64,000 nucleotides of DNA from Amphimedon queenslandica (Eukaryota; Porifera; Demospongiae; Haplosclerida; Niphatidae). The stretch lies in contig NW_003546282.1 of NCBI RefSeq assembly GCF_000090795.2, positions 5,967 through 69,966 on the forward strand, written 5' to 3'. Below are positions 22,401 to 32,312 of this stretch, piece after piece. Numbering within the stretch: the first letter of the stretch is position 1; each line of letters begins with the position of its first letter. The notes under the pieces were generated by a model. The model was not told where the DNA came from. It saw only the letters and a list, made by a program, of their open reading frames with translations, and ran no database searches. The position numbers and the translations under genes were made by a program.

Positions 22401-25400
22401 GATGTTTTATAGCCCATGGTTTTTTGGGAAAAATGGCTGGTACATATTGATGTCCTTATGCTGTGTAGAAAGTTTGAGGAGATTCCGACTTCAATTTTTG
22501 AAGTTACAGCCATTTTAAGAAAATGTCAAAATTTTGAAAAGTACCCAAGGCTATAGCCTATGGTTTTTTCCAAAAAATGGCTCTGAAATCACCCCCAGTT
22601 TTTATTACATTTTCTGATACATATTGATGTCCTTATGCTGTGTAGAAAGTTTGAGGAGATTCCGACTTCAATTTTTGAAGTTACAGCCATTTTAAGAAAA
22701 TGTCAAAATTTTGAAAAGTACCAAAGGCTATAGCCTATGGTTTTTTCCAAAAAATGGCTCCGAAATCACCCCCAGTTTTTATTACATTTTCTGATACATA
22801 TTGATGTCCTTATGCTGTGTAGAAAGTTTGAGGTGATTCTGACTTCAATTTTTCAAGTTACAGCCATTAAAAAAAAAACAGCAAAAATCTGAAAAATACC
22901 CAAGGCTATAGCCTATGGTTTTTTCCAAAAAATGGCTCCGAAATCACCCCCAATTTTTATTACATTTTCTGATACATATTGATGTCCTTATGCTGAGTAG
23001 AAAGTTTGAGCTGATTCCAACTTCAATTTTTCAAGTTACGGCCATTTTAAGAAAATGGCAAAATCTGAAAAATACCCAAGGCTATAGCCCATGGTTTTTC
23101 CAAAAAATGGCTCCGAAATCACCCCCAATTTTTATTACATTTTCTGATACATATTGATGTCCTTATGATGTGTAGAAAGCTTGAGGTGATTCCGACTTCA
23201 ATTTTTCAAGTTACAGCCATTTTAATAAATTGCCAAAATTCTGAAAAATACCCAAGGCATAGCCCATAGTTTTTTCCAAAAAATTGCTCCGAAATCACAC
23301 CCAATTTTTATTACATTTTCTGATACATATTGATGTCCTTATGCTGTGTAGAAAGTTTGAGCTGATTCCAACTTCAATTTTTCAAGTTACGGCCATTTTA
23401 AGAAAATGGCAAAAATCTGAAAAATACCCAAGGCTATAGCCCATGGTTTTTTTTCAAAAAATGGCTCCGAAATCACCCCTCATTTTTATTACATTTTCCA
23501 ATAGATATTGATGTCCTTATGCTGTGTAGAAAGTTTGAGGTGATTCCAACTTCAATTTTTCAAGTTACAGCCATTTTAATAAATCGCCAAAATTCTGAAA
23601 AATACCCAAGGCTATAGCCCATGGTTTTTTCCAAAAAATCAAAAAATGGCTCCAAAATCACCCCCAATTTTTATTACATTTTCTGATACATATTGATGTA
23701 CTTATGCTGTGTAGAAAGTTTGAGGTGATTCCGACTTCAATTTTTCAAGTTACAACCATTTTAAGAAAACAGCAAAAATCTAAAAAATACCCAAGGCTAT
23801 AGCCCATGTTTTTTTCAAAAAAATGGCTCCGAAATCGCCCTTGATTATTTATTAGATTTTTTGATGTATATTGATCTGGTTATGCTGTGTAGAAAATTTG
23901 GGCTGATTCCAACTCAATTTTTATACTTTTTAGCACTTCAGTACATGTATGTGCATGCACTTCCATGTGGCCAAGTTGATTTTATATGCTTAATTACTTG
24001 GTATAACTTTATGATAGCTGCCAATTAGCCCACTTGTTATGTTATTTTAAGTCTTGGAATAACTCTAATTTACTGGTAGCTAGTATTAGCTCTTCATGAT
24101 GTAGCCTATGTCATTCAGTTTAAGAATGTGTTCAGTTAAAGTAGTTCCTTGCTGGTAAAACACGAATTAAATAAAGCAAGTTGTTACTATTGATGAAAAT
24201 GTTATACTATAAATTTTATAATTATACTGTACATGTATATGCAAAACAAAGTCTTTCTCTATGATATGTTTTATCTTGTTTATTCTTCTTGATCTGGGCC
24301 GTGAAAACACAGCCTACAAGGTCCTGGCACGTTCTCTCCTCGCTGTATTTGATAGGATTGAGAGCGTAAGGTTGTGCAGCAGACAAATTGAAAGTGATCG
24401 TTTGGTGCTGGTACCTATGAAGAAAACATTATTACTATAGCAGTATACTAGACTTAAGACCCTCTCCTTACCTTCCCATTGCGGTTCTTGCATTCATGAT
24501 CTCTGTAGCACAAGTATTGTATTTTCTCATCTTCACTTGTGACAATGGCTGCAGCTACATGTAGCATGAGTGTTATAGCTGCAATAAGGATGATAGTCTT
24601 GAAGGAAGTCATCACTGAGTATATGATAGTATTGGCCTCCCTCTCTCTGTTCTAAACTGAAATGACAAATCCAGTCAGCTTGTCCTGTGTGTTACTAGCA
24701 CTCACTCCTGATTTAAACAAGTACTATTGTGCATGTGATATCATCATGTGATGTGTAGTAGGTTTGGTGTTTTTTTTTGCTGCCAAGATTACATATTTGG
24801 TTCCAATGATAACATAAGTTATCATGGTATTATAATTAGAAAATTTTAGTAAATTGTGCTTCATTTTCTGAACATTGGGTAAAAATTGAAATCTGTTGTG
24901 AAATTTCATCTGAAAATTAGGTGTTTTTATATCTAAGAAATCAAATTGGAATCAGCTCAAATTTTTTACGCAACATATCAACACATGTATCTGTATCAGA
25001 AAATCTAATAATATGATTGAATAAGTATTTAATTTGCAAAAAAGAATATCTTCGGCTGCAGACATGCACTGGTTACATTCTCACTCAATGGTTCTGTTCT
25101 TTTTTTAAATTTTAGCGGAATTCTCTAAGATTAAAGACGAAGCTCGTGTGGCTACTGATGAAAAGAAAGTGGAAGAGAGTAAAGACTCAGCTGGAGGAGG
25201 AGGAGAGAGTGAAACAAAGCAAGATGAAACAAAGCAGCAGCAAAATGAAGATCTTAAAAGCTCCAGCAGATCACCAAAGCCTCCAGCACAAGAGGTTAAT
25301 CATGTTAATAGTATTGTTGAGAGCAATAGCATTAATTTGTCTTTTCTTGTAGAATGAGGCAGCTAAGACTAATGGAGAAAGTGGAGGAGAAGAGAAGCCA

Positions 25401-26914
25401 AGTACTACCAGCACCAGCACTAGTAGTACTGCTAAATCTTTTGAGAGACCCCCAAGTGAGGGTAACACACAAACCGCTGCTGCTGCTGCTCTAGCTGGTG
25501 CTGCTGTAAAAGCAAGACACCTAGCAAGCATAGAGGAGAGGAAGATCAAGAGTTTGGTGGCTCTATTGGTAGAGACACAGATGAAGAAGCTAGAGATTAA
25601 ACTTAGACACTTTGAAGAGCTGGAGGCCATCATGGATAGAGAGAGAGAAGCAGTGAGCCTTTTTGTTCATGCAAATACATAAACTATATACCTGAAATTA
25701 TACATTAAATGTAACAAATTGTATTTATTTATATTTTTCTATAGCTTGAGCTGCAGAGACAGCAGTTGCTGGGTGAGAGGCAACAATTCCAGAGAGACCA
25801 ATTGAAGGCAGCAGAGATGAGAGCACTACAGTCTCCTACCCTTCAGCCTCAGACACCTCTTCTGTTCCCCCCTCCAAAGATAACAGCTACCGCTCTCTCA
25901 TCTTTCCCTCCTCCTGGAACTATGGGAGCTCCTGCATTCCCTCAACCATCAGTCACACAGCATCATAAACCAGCTCCAGATCCTCTTCCCATGATCCCAG
26001 CTCCCTCCACCTCAACTGATGCAAAGCAAGACAGCAATACCAGTACTAATGAGCCTCTTACAAATCAGCCTCTTACTAATGAGCCTATTACTAATGAGCC
26101 TATTACTAAAGAGCCAATTACTAATGAGCCTATTACTAATGAGCCTGCTTCTCAAGACCCTATTTCTCAAGAACCCACTTCCCAAGAACCCACTTCTCAA
26201 GGACCCACTTCTCAAGATACTACTTCTCAAGAGCCTGAAGCTTTCTCTTTGCAGCCAGCCAAAGATGACACTGTAGCTGTTGTCCCTGAAGCAACACAGG
26301 AGGTAGTCAAAGAGGAAGAGAGAGTTCAGGAGGTCCCTGATAAGCAGCCAGAACCTGCTGGAAGCATATCGGCTGAAGATAAAGAACAGATAAGTAACAT
26401 CAATGACATTCCTGATGTTATTGCCCCTCCTGATGATATGGCAATGGATACAACACCAATAGGAGAAGTAAAGAGCACTGATGCACATCTCGATGAGCCT
26501 CCAGTTGATTTACAACCAGCAGAACCTATAGAAGATGACGTAAAGAATACATTACCGCCAGTAGAAGGAACCATCAACAATGAAGAACCAATTGCTGAGT
26601 CTTCCTCAGTCACTGATTTGGGATCATCTGCTATAAGTGATGGAGTCACTCCACAGCCATCAACCAGTGATACTACTACTACTGGTAATGAGACTAGTAC
26701 TACTGGTAATGAGACTAGCACTACTGGTAATGAGGCTAGTGAAGGAACAGCTACTGCTGAAGGGATGGCTCAAGAAGAAGCTACTGCTGAAAGTGCTGGA
26801 GGAGGAGAAGCAAGTGCTGTTAATGAGGGGAAAGAGGAGCCTCAGGCTGAGGAAGCAATGGAGTGCGAGACTGGAGGAGAAAATAAGGAAGCATCACCAC
26901 AGGCGGAACAATAG
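17865..26914 (+). CDS. SMARCC: SWI/SNF (BAF) core subunit SMARCC / Moira / Swi3
   Basis: Nineteen exons sum to 3882 nt (1293 aa; human SMARCC1/2 about 1100-1210). The conserved N-terminal module contains [11 protein letters not shown]. The SWIRM domain (20495-20880) reads [16 protein letters not shown], then [12 protein letters not shown] and [10 protein letters not shown]. The SANT domain (21940-22200) includes [20 protein letters not shown] and [18 protein letters not shown] coiled coil follows ([20 protein letters not shown]). The C-terminal 250 residues are acidic and contain repeated TNEPI and TSQEP pentapeptides. SMARCC is the scaffold of the nucleosome-remodelling BAF complex in the nucleus. 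Exons: 17865-17975, 18020-18091, 18181-18228, 18355-18440, 18505-18746, 19004-19073, 19129-19288, 19444-19551, 19641-19732, 19826-19870, 19990-20069, 20183-20615, 20750-21017, 21697-21776, 21912-21987, 22095-22356, 25116-25294, 25353-25652 and 25745-26914. Confidence 0.96.
19356..19440. repeat. TTA/ATT trinucleotide microsatellite
   Basis: About 25 units of ATT with few interruptions end just before the acceptor AG of SMARCC exon 8 (19444). Apparent ORFs rich in isoleucine here are translation of the repeat. Confidence 0.95.
19752..19825. repeat. TTTA-type microsatellite
   Basis: Imperfect TTCA/TTTA tetranucleotide units form the polypyrimidine-poor tract leading to the acceptor at 19825. 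Confidence 0.9.
22415..23900. repeat. 177-bp tandem satellite, array B (about 8-9 copies) in SMARCC intron 16
   Basis: The anchor TGATGTCCTTATG recurs at 22448, 22626, 22802, 22980, 23155, 23331, 23509 and 23694, with a divergent copy at 23872. Spacings are 175-185 bp. Relative to array A it is reverse-complemented. The plus-strand monomer carries ATGCTGTGTAGAAAGTTTGAG and AAGGCTATAGCC. It occupies the first half of the 2.76-kb intron between the SANT and coiled-coil exons, and starts about 60 bp after the donor. Confidence 0.95.
24280..24612 (-). CDS. Small secreted six-cysteine peptide gene nested antisense in SMARCC intron 16
   Basis: Two exons, 24612-24472 (47 codons) and 24414-24280 (44 codons plus stop), flank a 57-bp intron with a GTAAGG donor and TCATAG acceptor, phase 0. 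The 91-aa product starts [20 protein letters not shown], a clear signal peptide with likely cleavage after AAA (residue 22). The mature part of about 69 residues has cysteines at 35, 41, 59, 60, 80 and 83 (C-x5-C-x17-CC-x19-C-x2-C). The C-terminus is acidic (PDQEE). A polyadenylation signal AATAAA overlaps the stop (24279-24284). A possible 49-bp leader intron lies just upstream. It is entirely within an intron of SMARCC, on the opposite strand. I recognise no family; an extracellular disulfide-bonded peptide is all that can be said. Confidence 0.7.
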
Positions 26915-27115
26915 CTTTATTTTAGTATTTTGGAACTTAATTCTGTTGTTCATTCATGATTCACATACAAAGTCAAATTTAGTGTCATTGTTATCTTGTT
27001 TGTGGGATGTGTAGCTTTGTGATAGCCGGATGGTTGCAGAGATTAACTGCAAACTTTAGTGTCTTTAAGACAATTAAGAAAAAAGGATTTAAACAAAAAT
27101 ACTAGTGAAAACGTT

Positions 27116-30100
27116 TTATTTCAATAATGACCACTTGAGGCTTTCCTTTGCATTTTGAAATACCTGCAAAAAATTAATTTATAAAAACACTTCAGTGATA
27201 AAACTACTCACATTGGCTACTGATTGCTCTGAAAATCCACTTTCTTCAGACTGTTGGTGTGTGTGTGCATAAAAATAGTGATGATAAATGAGTAAAGAGT
27301 GTTCAGACACAACAATTCATAACATTAAGTGTGTGTTTGTGTACTGTGTGATTGATTGTATTACCTTCACAGCTACTCTGTGCAGTAAAACAGTTGGATC
27401 AGTTTCCATTACAATCCTAACATTGAACATATTAATTACAATAATCTTTACATTTTTAATTTCTCACCCTCCATCAACTATCTCATCAAGCAATAGCATA
27501 AGTACTTCCATGTGTTCATACAGACCTTGCTTCTCCATATTACGTCTACAATAATTTCATCAACATTAGTACTTGTTTTATTCATGATACATGTATGTAA
27601 TCAGTATAATAAACTGATATACCAAAGGTGTTTGCGATTTACTTTAACACTTGACTCAAAGCATCATAAAGACCATTGAGGACACTTAACAGCAGCAGCT
27701 GCATCAAATGAGTTAATCAATAGGATATACGGAAACAATTTTAAAATTACTTCATTCTCTGTCTGAGATCCAATCACATAAAACAAAAGGTCTACATTAC
27801 TCCGATAGACAGCAGTCAGACCGTCCAACATTACAATTTCAGCTATAAAAGTGAGAGCAGAGAAAACAAATTTTAAAAAATAATCTTATTGTCACTCTCT
27901 AATACATTGTATTCCGTATGCCGTCTAATTATAAAATTGGCTGAAAATGCCAGGCTCCTCTTAAAAAGTGTAAAAAGAAATATTGAAATGGAACAGTAGG
28001 AGGGTGTGGTCACAATGATCTTAAGATCAAGATGGTGGCCTTGAAAAACGGGACAAACTGTCAAGTTTTCTAACAGCTAGATAAGAGAGAGGAGCTATCT
28101 AAAGCATCTCTAAAGGCTAGTGCATCAGCTCTGTAAAGTTTGGAAACTTGAGTATACTCTATAATATTAATTTTGGTGAGCTACAGTGCTTGTGCAAGTG
28201 TTTTGTTGTTGTAAAGGCTATCATACACGATGCAACATGTTGCACGCAACATGTTGCACCAAGTTGAATGGTTTTCAACTTCAAGCAACATGTTGCATGC
28301 AACAAAATAGGGTATCATACACGGTGCAACTTGTTGCATGCAACAATGTTGCATCGTGTATGATAGCCTTAAGACTCTCCTGGATTAGTCCTCTCATTGA
28401 TACAACCAAGAATGAGAGAAGAGCTTGACTATAGAAGTTTAGCTTTGGTTCTTAGTGATAGCACTATTCTTGCCTCTTTTATTGGTTGATGATTGGTTAT
28501 TTGTTTTGTTAGTACTGTATAGCGGGTATATTCCGTTCGAGTTTAATTTCGTTCTTTTCATTCTCATTCCTTGTGGAACAAACATTTTCCAAACAAAAAG
28601 GGCGTTTCCTCAATGCCACATGTGCAAAATGGCTGCTCAGAACGAAAATAAAACAAACAAAAATTTCTAATCCTGCTTAGAACGAACATTTTTACAGACG
28701 AAATATACCCGCTATACGGTAGTTGATTGGTGATATTCAGACCCCGACCGTGAGCTCGGGGTCTGATACTACGTTTACACTAGCTTCTTTAACTGAGCCA
28801 GTCCTGTTTAAAGTGGGCCAGTTGATAGTGTAAACAGTAACCAAACTGAGCTGAAGTGAGCCAATACCCTGTTCACGCTATCCTTCAGAAATGTACTGGA
28901 ACTGGGTTTTGGGGAAGTATAGTGTAGTTTTATAACAAGTGTGAACATAACTGAACTGGACTGTAGCCAAACCAAACCAGGCTAAAGTGGTGCACCAAAA
29001 TAGGTGCTCTGAAATGGTGTAGTTAAGTTTTAAAGTGAAGTTGGTATAGTTAAGTTGTGCAGTGTGAACTGCTACCAACATGGTTCTTTTATAACCAAAC
29101 TAATCTAATTAGATACAGTTCTGTACAGCTGGGGAGGTAGTGTGAACACAGTATAAGCCAAACCAGGCCAGCATGGTTAGTACAGCAGGGCCAGCTCAGC
29201 CTGGTTCAGCACAGTTTGGCCCACTTCTGTAGTATAAACGCAGCATTAATATGCATGCAGGTAATGGTCTTGAAATGAGTGTTGAATCTTCTTTTCTCTC
29301 TCAAGAGCTACATTAGAATCATTTTATTTTATTTTCATTTTACAATCTATGATATTTGCTCTGTTCAGACCCCCCGACCGTGAGGTCACGGGGTCTGAAC
29401 ATGCATGGAAGTAATGGTCTCACAGACTAGAGAGATGAATGTTCTTTCTCTCTCATTAGAACAAGAGCTAGATTAGAATCATTTTTATTTTATTTCAATC
29501 AAGTCAAGCTAAGCCACGTCAATAGCTCATGCTCGCCCTCTCATGTTTACATTCATCTAGTTAGTAGTTACAATTAATTTTATATTGGAAGTTATTATCT
29601 GCTCCGTTCCATTACCGTTTGCTTTCTGAGTCTTTGAAAATAAGTTAGTCTCGAATGCTTTCTCTTCTTTAAGGGATGGGAAAGTTACGGTATCATAATA
29701 CTACAAATGGAATTGAAGAGTTTTAGTTAATTACCTTAAGCCTACTATTTTTAGCGTCTACTAAATTTAGCTATATTAGCGAGAGAGCTTTAAATCGCTA
29801 AATTAAATAGACGCCAAAATAATTATTATTCATTATAATGGTTATTATTTATAGTTAATTTGGTTAAAAACGCTAAAATTAGTAACACTAAACATGACTT
29901 TTGCTGATTTCACTAAAATTAGTAGACGCAAATAATAGTAGGCTTAAGGTATAATAAATTAATAATAATTTATTGGGACTCGGCCACCTTGCTTGCCAAT
30001 CTACGACCGTCATTATCAAGAATACATATTGCTTTAACTGTCTCCAATGAAGGTTCCTAAATAAGTGAAAATAAAACAAAACTCTCTTTCTTTCTCTCTT

Positions 30101-30126
30101 TTCAATACCATCTCAAAGGTCTCCAT
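27116..30126 (-). CDS. COPZ: Coatomer subunit zeta (COPI vesicle coat)
   Basis: Nine exons (30126-30109, 30056-29988, 29700-29616, 27842-27751, 27698-27643, 27545-27468, 27416-27365, 27250-27212 and 27163-27116) total 537 nt, 178 aa, against 177 in human COPZ1. The exons are too short to appear as long ORFs. Signatures in order: [25 protein letters not shown] then [67 protein letters not shown] and [12 protein letters not shown] at the end. The longin-type zeta subunit pairs with gamma-COP in retrograde Golgi-ER coats. AATAAA overlaps the stop codon (27120-27115). Intron 3 (1.77 kb) is packed with small transposons. The gene is convergent with SMARCC (201 bp) and head to head with the CNC bZIP gene (316 bp between ATGs). 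Confidence 0.95.
28215..28369. mobile_element. 155-bp MITE, PIF/Harbinger-like, in COPZ intron 3
   Basis: Terminal inverted repeats of about 25 bp begin AGGCTATCATACACGATGCA at both ends. A TAA trinucleotide flanks each side (28212-28214 and 28370-28372), as expected for Harbinger-type insertion at TWA. The interior is built from alternating GCAACATGTTGC-like palindromes, so the whole unit can fold back on itself. No coding capacity. Confidence 0.8.
28515..28719. mobile_element. 205-bp MITE, Tc1/mariner-like, in COPZ intron 3
   Basis: The ends are inverted copies of C(T/C)GTATAGCGGGTATATT, with TA on both sides (28513-28514 and 28720-28721), the hallmark of Tc1/mariner target duplication. 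Secondary inverted similarity (TTCGTTC near GAACGAAC) continues inward. No transposase is encoded. Confidence 0.8.
28739..29500. repeat. Duplicated hairpin-plus-tail unit in COPZ intron 3
   Basis: Two GC-rich hairpins share the arms CAGACCCC and GGGGTCTG around a CGACCGTGAG loop: 28739-28766 and 29365-29401. Each is followed by similar tail sequence (ATGCATG, GTAATGGTCT, then TAGAATCATTTT), at 29250-29340 and 29402-29500. In the first unit the tail is separated from its hairpin by about 480 bp, the inserted element at 28769-29245. Confidence 0.7.
28769..29245. mobile_element. Putative inverted-repeat element splitting the hairpin unit
   Basis: The left end (CTACGTTTACACTA, later GAGCCAG) mirrors the right end, whose complement reads CTGCGTTTATACTAC and then GGGCCA. 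The interior contains repeated GTGTGAAC-type and CCAAACC-type motifs. No clear target-site duplication is visible. Its boundaries agree with the point where the duplicated hairpin unit is interrupted, which supports an insertion. Confidence 0.6.
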
Positions 30127-30442
30127 TTTATTGGGCGTGGCTTAGGGTTTACGGCGCGGCATGCAGACGTACATCATATCATATTACTAGAGCATGCATC
30201 ACGTGCATGGGTGTTTAATTAGCTTAGGCTAGCTAATTTAATATGTCCACGTCTAAATGATTAAAGGTCAACTGTTATTTTTAGAATCACAAATGACGTC
30301 ATGGTTAATTATCTAGATTCTTCCATGTCACGAGCCGTCGTGCATAATATTACATAAAGAAAGGCAAGGTTCTGTTATTCAGTTTTATTGCTTTATTTTT
30401 CACTTCACTGTCTGCCTCTGTCTCTTTTTTGGACTCGTAAAG
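30127..30442. promoter_or_regulatory. Bidirectional promoter of COPZ and CNC bZIP, with CRE at 30294-30301
   Basis: The 316-bp spacer between the two ATGs holds a perfect CRE (TGACGTCA), about 140 bp before the CNC ATG and 170 bp before the COPZ ATG. It also contains GC-containing blocks near the COPZ side (GGGCGTGGC, CGGCGCGGC in part). No convincing TATA box is seen. Confidence 0.65.
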
Positions 30443-32312
30443 ATGGTCGGACGAGGTCCAGTTCAGCTCGTGTATCCAAATAACGCTCCTGACTATTCTA
30501 ATCAGCACCCGGTAAGCTAATCAAAGCTGCTAAATGTTGATTGTTACTATCCTTCTCTCCCTCTCCCTCCCTCAGCCTACCAAGATGGAATCATTTGAGA
30601 TACCATCCACTATCAAACAGGAGCAGAATGTCCTGCCTCCTAGTAAATTCAATACTGGGTTTGGTCTGCCCGTTGGCAGTAATGGAGGGGTTCCTTCTTA
30701 CAGTAGCCCCTCTCCTCCTTTCATGCAGTATGAAACTGGCATATATGTACTACCCATTGATCAACTCTCTAACAATCCTTACAAGCAAGATGGAGGGGAA
30801 GACGACAGCCAGTCCTGGCTATTTCGAAAGTATCCAACAAGCAGCTCTGGTGATGCGAGCTGGCTGCCTCCAGTCACTTCTGGAGACGATTTTAATAATG
30901 TCCTTTCTCAAGTTCCTTCGACTTCCTCCTCCTCCTCTTTCCCTTTTGCTAAAGAAAAGACTGTCGAGAAAGACGAAGACTTTCTCGCTCAGTTGCTAGA
31001 CGTCGGTGGGTTTCTTGATGGATTTGACAATGACTCTTTTTACAGCGCGTTCAACCAGTCAAACGAGTTATCAATACCGGTTCAGCCGGTTGCCGGTGCG
31101 ATCCCACCGCTGCCTAATCACCCGTCGCCTCCTCAGTTGTCCCCAATGCAACTGATTCCCTCATATCAGCAGTATGACATACCCCAGCCACTGGAGGCCA
31201 ATACAGAGTATAACGGGCTAGAAGACCCCGGACTAACTGTTCCAATAATGGCAGAGGAGCATGATCCTCTTGTTTCTGGTGTGAATGAGGTCATGCCTTC
31301 TCCTAGTAATGAGGTTGTTCCCATTTCAAATGAGCACGTAATTGCTCCTCCAGCCGATGATCTCCAGGATCTTCTCGGAGAGCTTTTCGGGAAAGACGAT
31401 TTCTCTTTATCAAACTCTTTAGTAGCGCCTCAAACTGAGCGTAATGTCATCCCAGTCGGAGGGAATGGAGAGGCTTTTAATAATTTCGTGAGTCCTTCCT
31501 TTATTCCTCTCTCCTTTTCCCCCACGTCTGACAACGAGACCAACCAGACACGAAAAACCGAGGACAATATGATACCGTCTGGTGACCTCTTGCCAGTGTC
31601 TAAGAAGCACCGTGGTACATCGGAGAGCAGCTGCAGCACACTGGCCTCTTTACTTCTAGAGGAGCGACCGATGGACATTCAACTGGACGATGAGCCGAAA
31701 AAGAAGCCGTCACTTTCGTCACCTGTTAGCTCTCCTTCTCAATCCTCTCCTAAAGACGGTCCGGCTCCCTCATCGAGTCGTAAGTCACACAGTGGAGGAA
31801 ATGGAATAGGAACAGTCGCCATGTTTGGACAGAACGAAGACGAGATTATACATAAGCTCATGTCTTCGCATAATCGAAGAGGAGGAGCGTCGAAACCAAT
31901 CACTCGGGACAAGCTTGTCATAATGCCCGTTGAAGACTTTAACAGTTTGCTGGACGAAGCACTCCTGAGTGAAATTGAAGTGGCCTTCATGAAGGAATGG
32001 AGAAGAAGGGGAAAGAACAAGATGGCTGCTCAGATAGCGAGAAAGAGAAAGCGAGAAGAGCTATTTGAGCTAGAAGACGACATGGACTCCTTGAGACAGA
32101 AGAAGTCAAAACTCCAGCAGAGCGTGGCAAAACTAAATGCCCTCATTGCCTCGTATAAGAGGCGGGTCGAAGTCGGCGAGAAAAAAATTTACGAACGATA
32201 TTCTCACGCCCACGGCTCGTTAGTCTCTCGTGAGACTCACACCATCCACATGACAGATGATGGCAAAACTATGCTCATTCCGAGAACTTCAGATCAAGTA
32301 CTTCTAGTTTAA
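30443..32312 (+). CDS. NFE2L: CNC-type bZIP factor, NFE2/NRF orthologue (601 aa)
   Basis: Exons 30443-30511 (23 codons) and 30576-32312. The C-terminus has the diagnostic CNC-bZIP arrangement: a CNC segment (LVIMPVEDFNSLLDEALLSE), the basic region RRRGKNKMAAQIARKRKRE at about residue 499, a leucine zipper, and the short tail DDGKTMLIPR typical of NRF proteins. The N-terminal 450 residues are acidic, Ser/Pro-rich activation sequence. Residues 73-83 read FMQYETGIYVL and are followed by PID, recalling the KEAP1-binding ETGE motif of NRF2 at a similar position but lacking the second glutamate. Family role: nuclear heterodimer with small Maf at antioxidant-response elements. Length is close to human NRF2 (605). 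AATAAA lies at 32756-32761. It is head to head with COPZ. Confidence 0.94.

Noticed and set aside
26012-26721. Long minus-strand ORFs opposite the SMARCC tail
   Set aside because: They are mirror images of the repetitive coding sequence and have no independent features.
27873-28064. Minus-strand ORF with a [12 protein letters not shown] segment as a COPZ exon
   Set aside because: It sits next to COPZ exon 4 and is open, but the true upstream exon is at 29616-29700, whose sequence matches coatomer zeta and whose phase joins exactly to 27842.
30576-30660. DLG-type second KEAP1 motif in the CNC factor
   Set aside because: No DLG or close variant is found in the first 70 residues.
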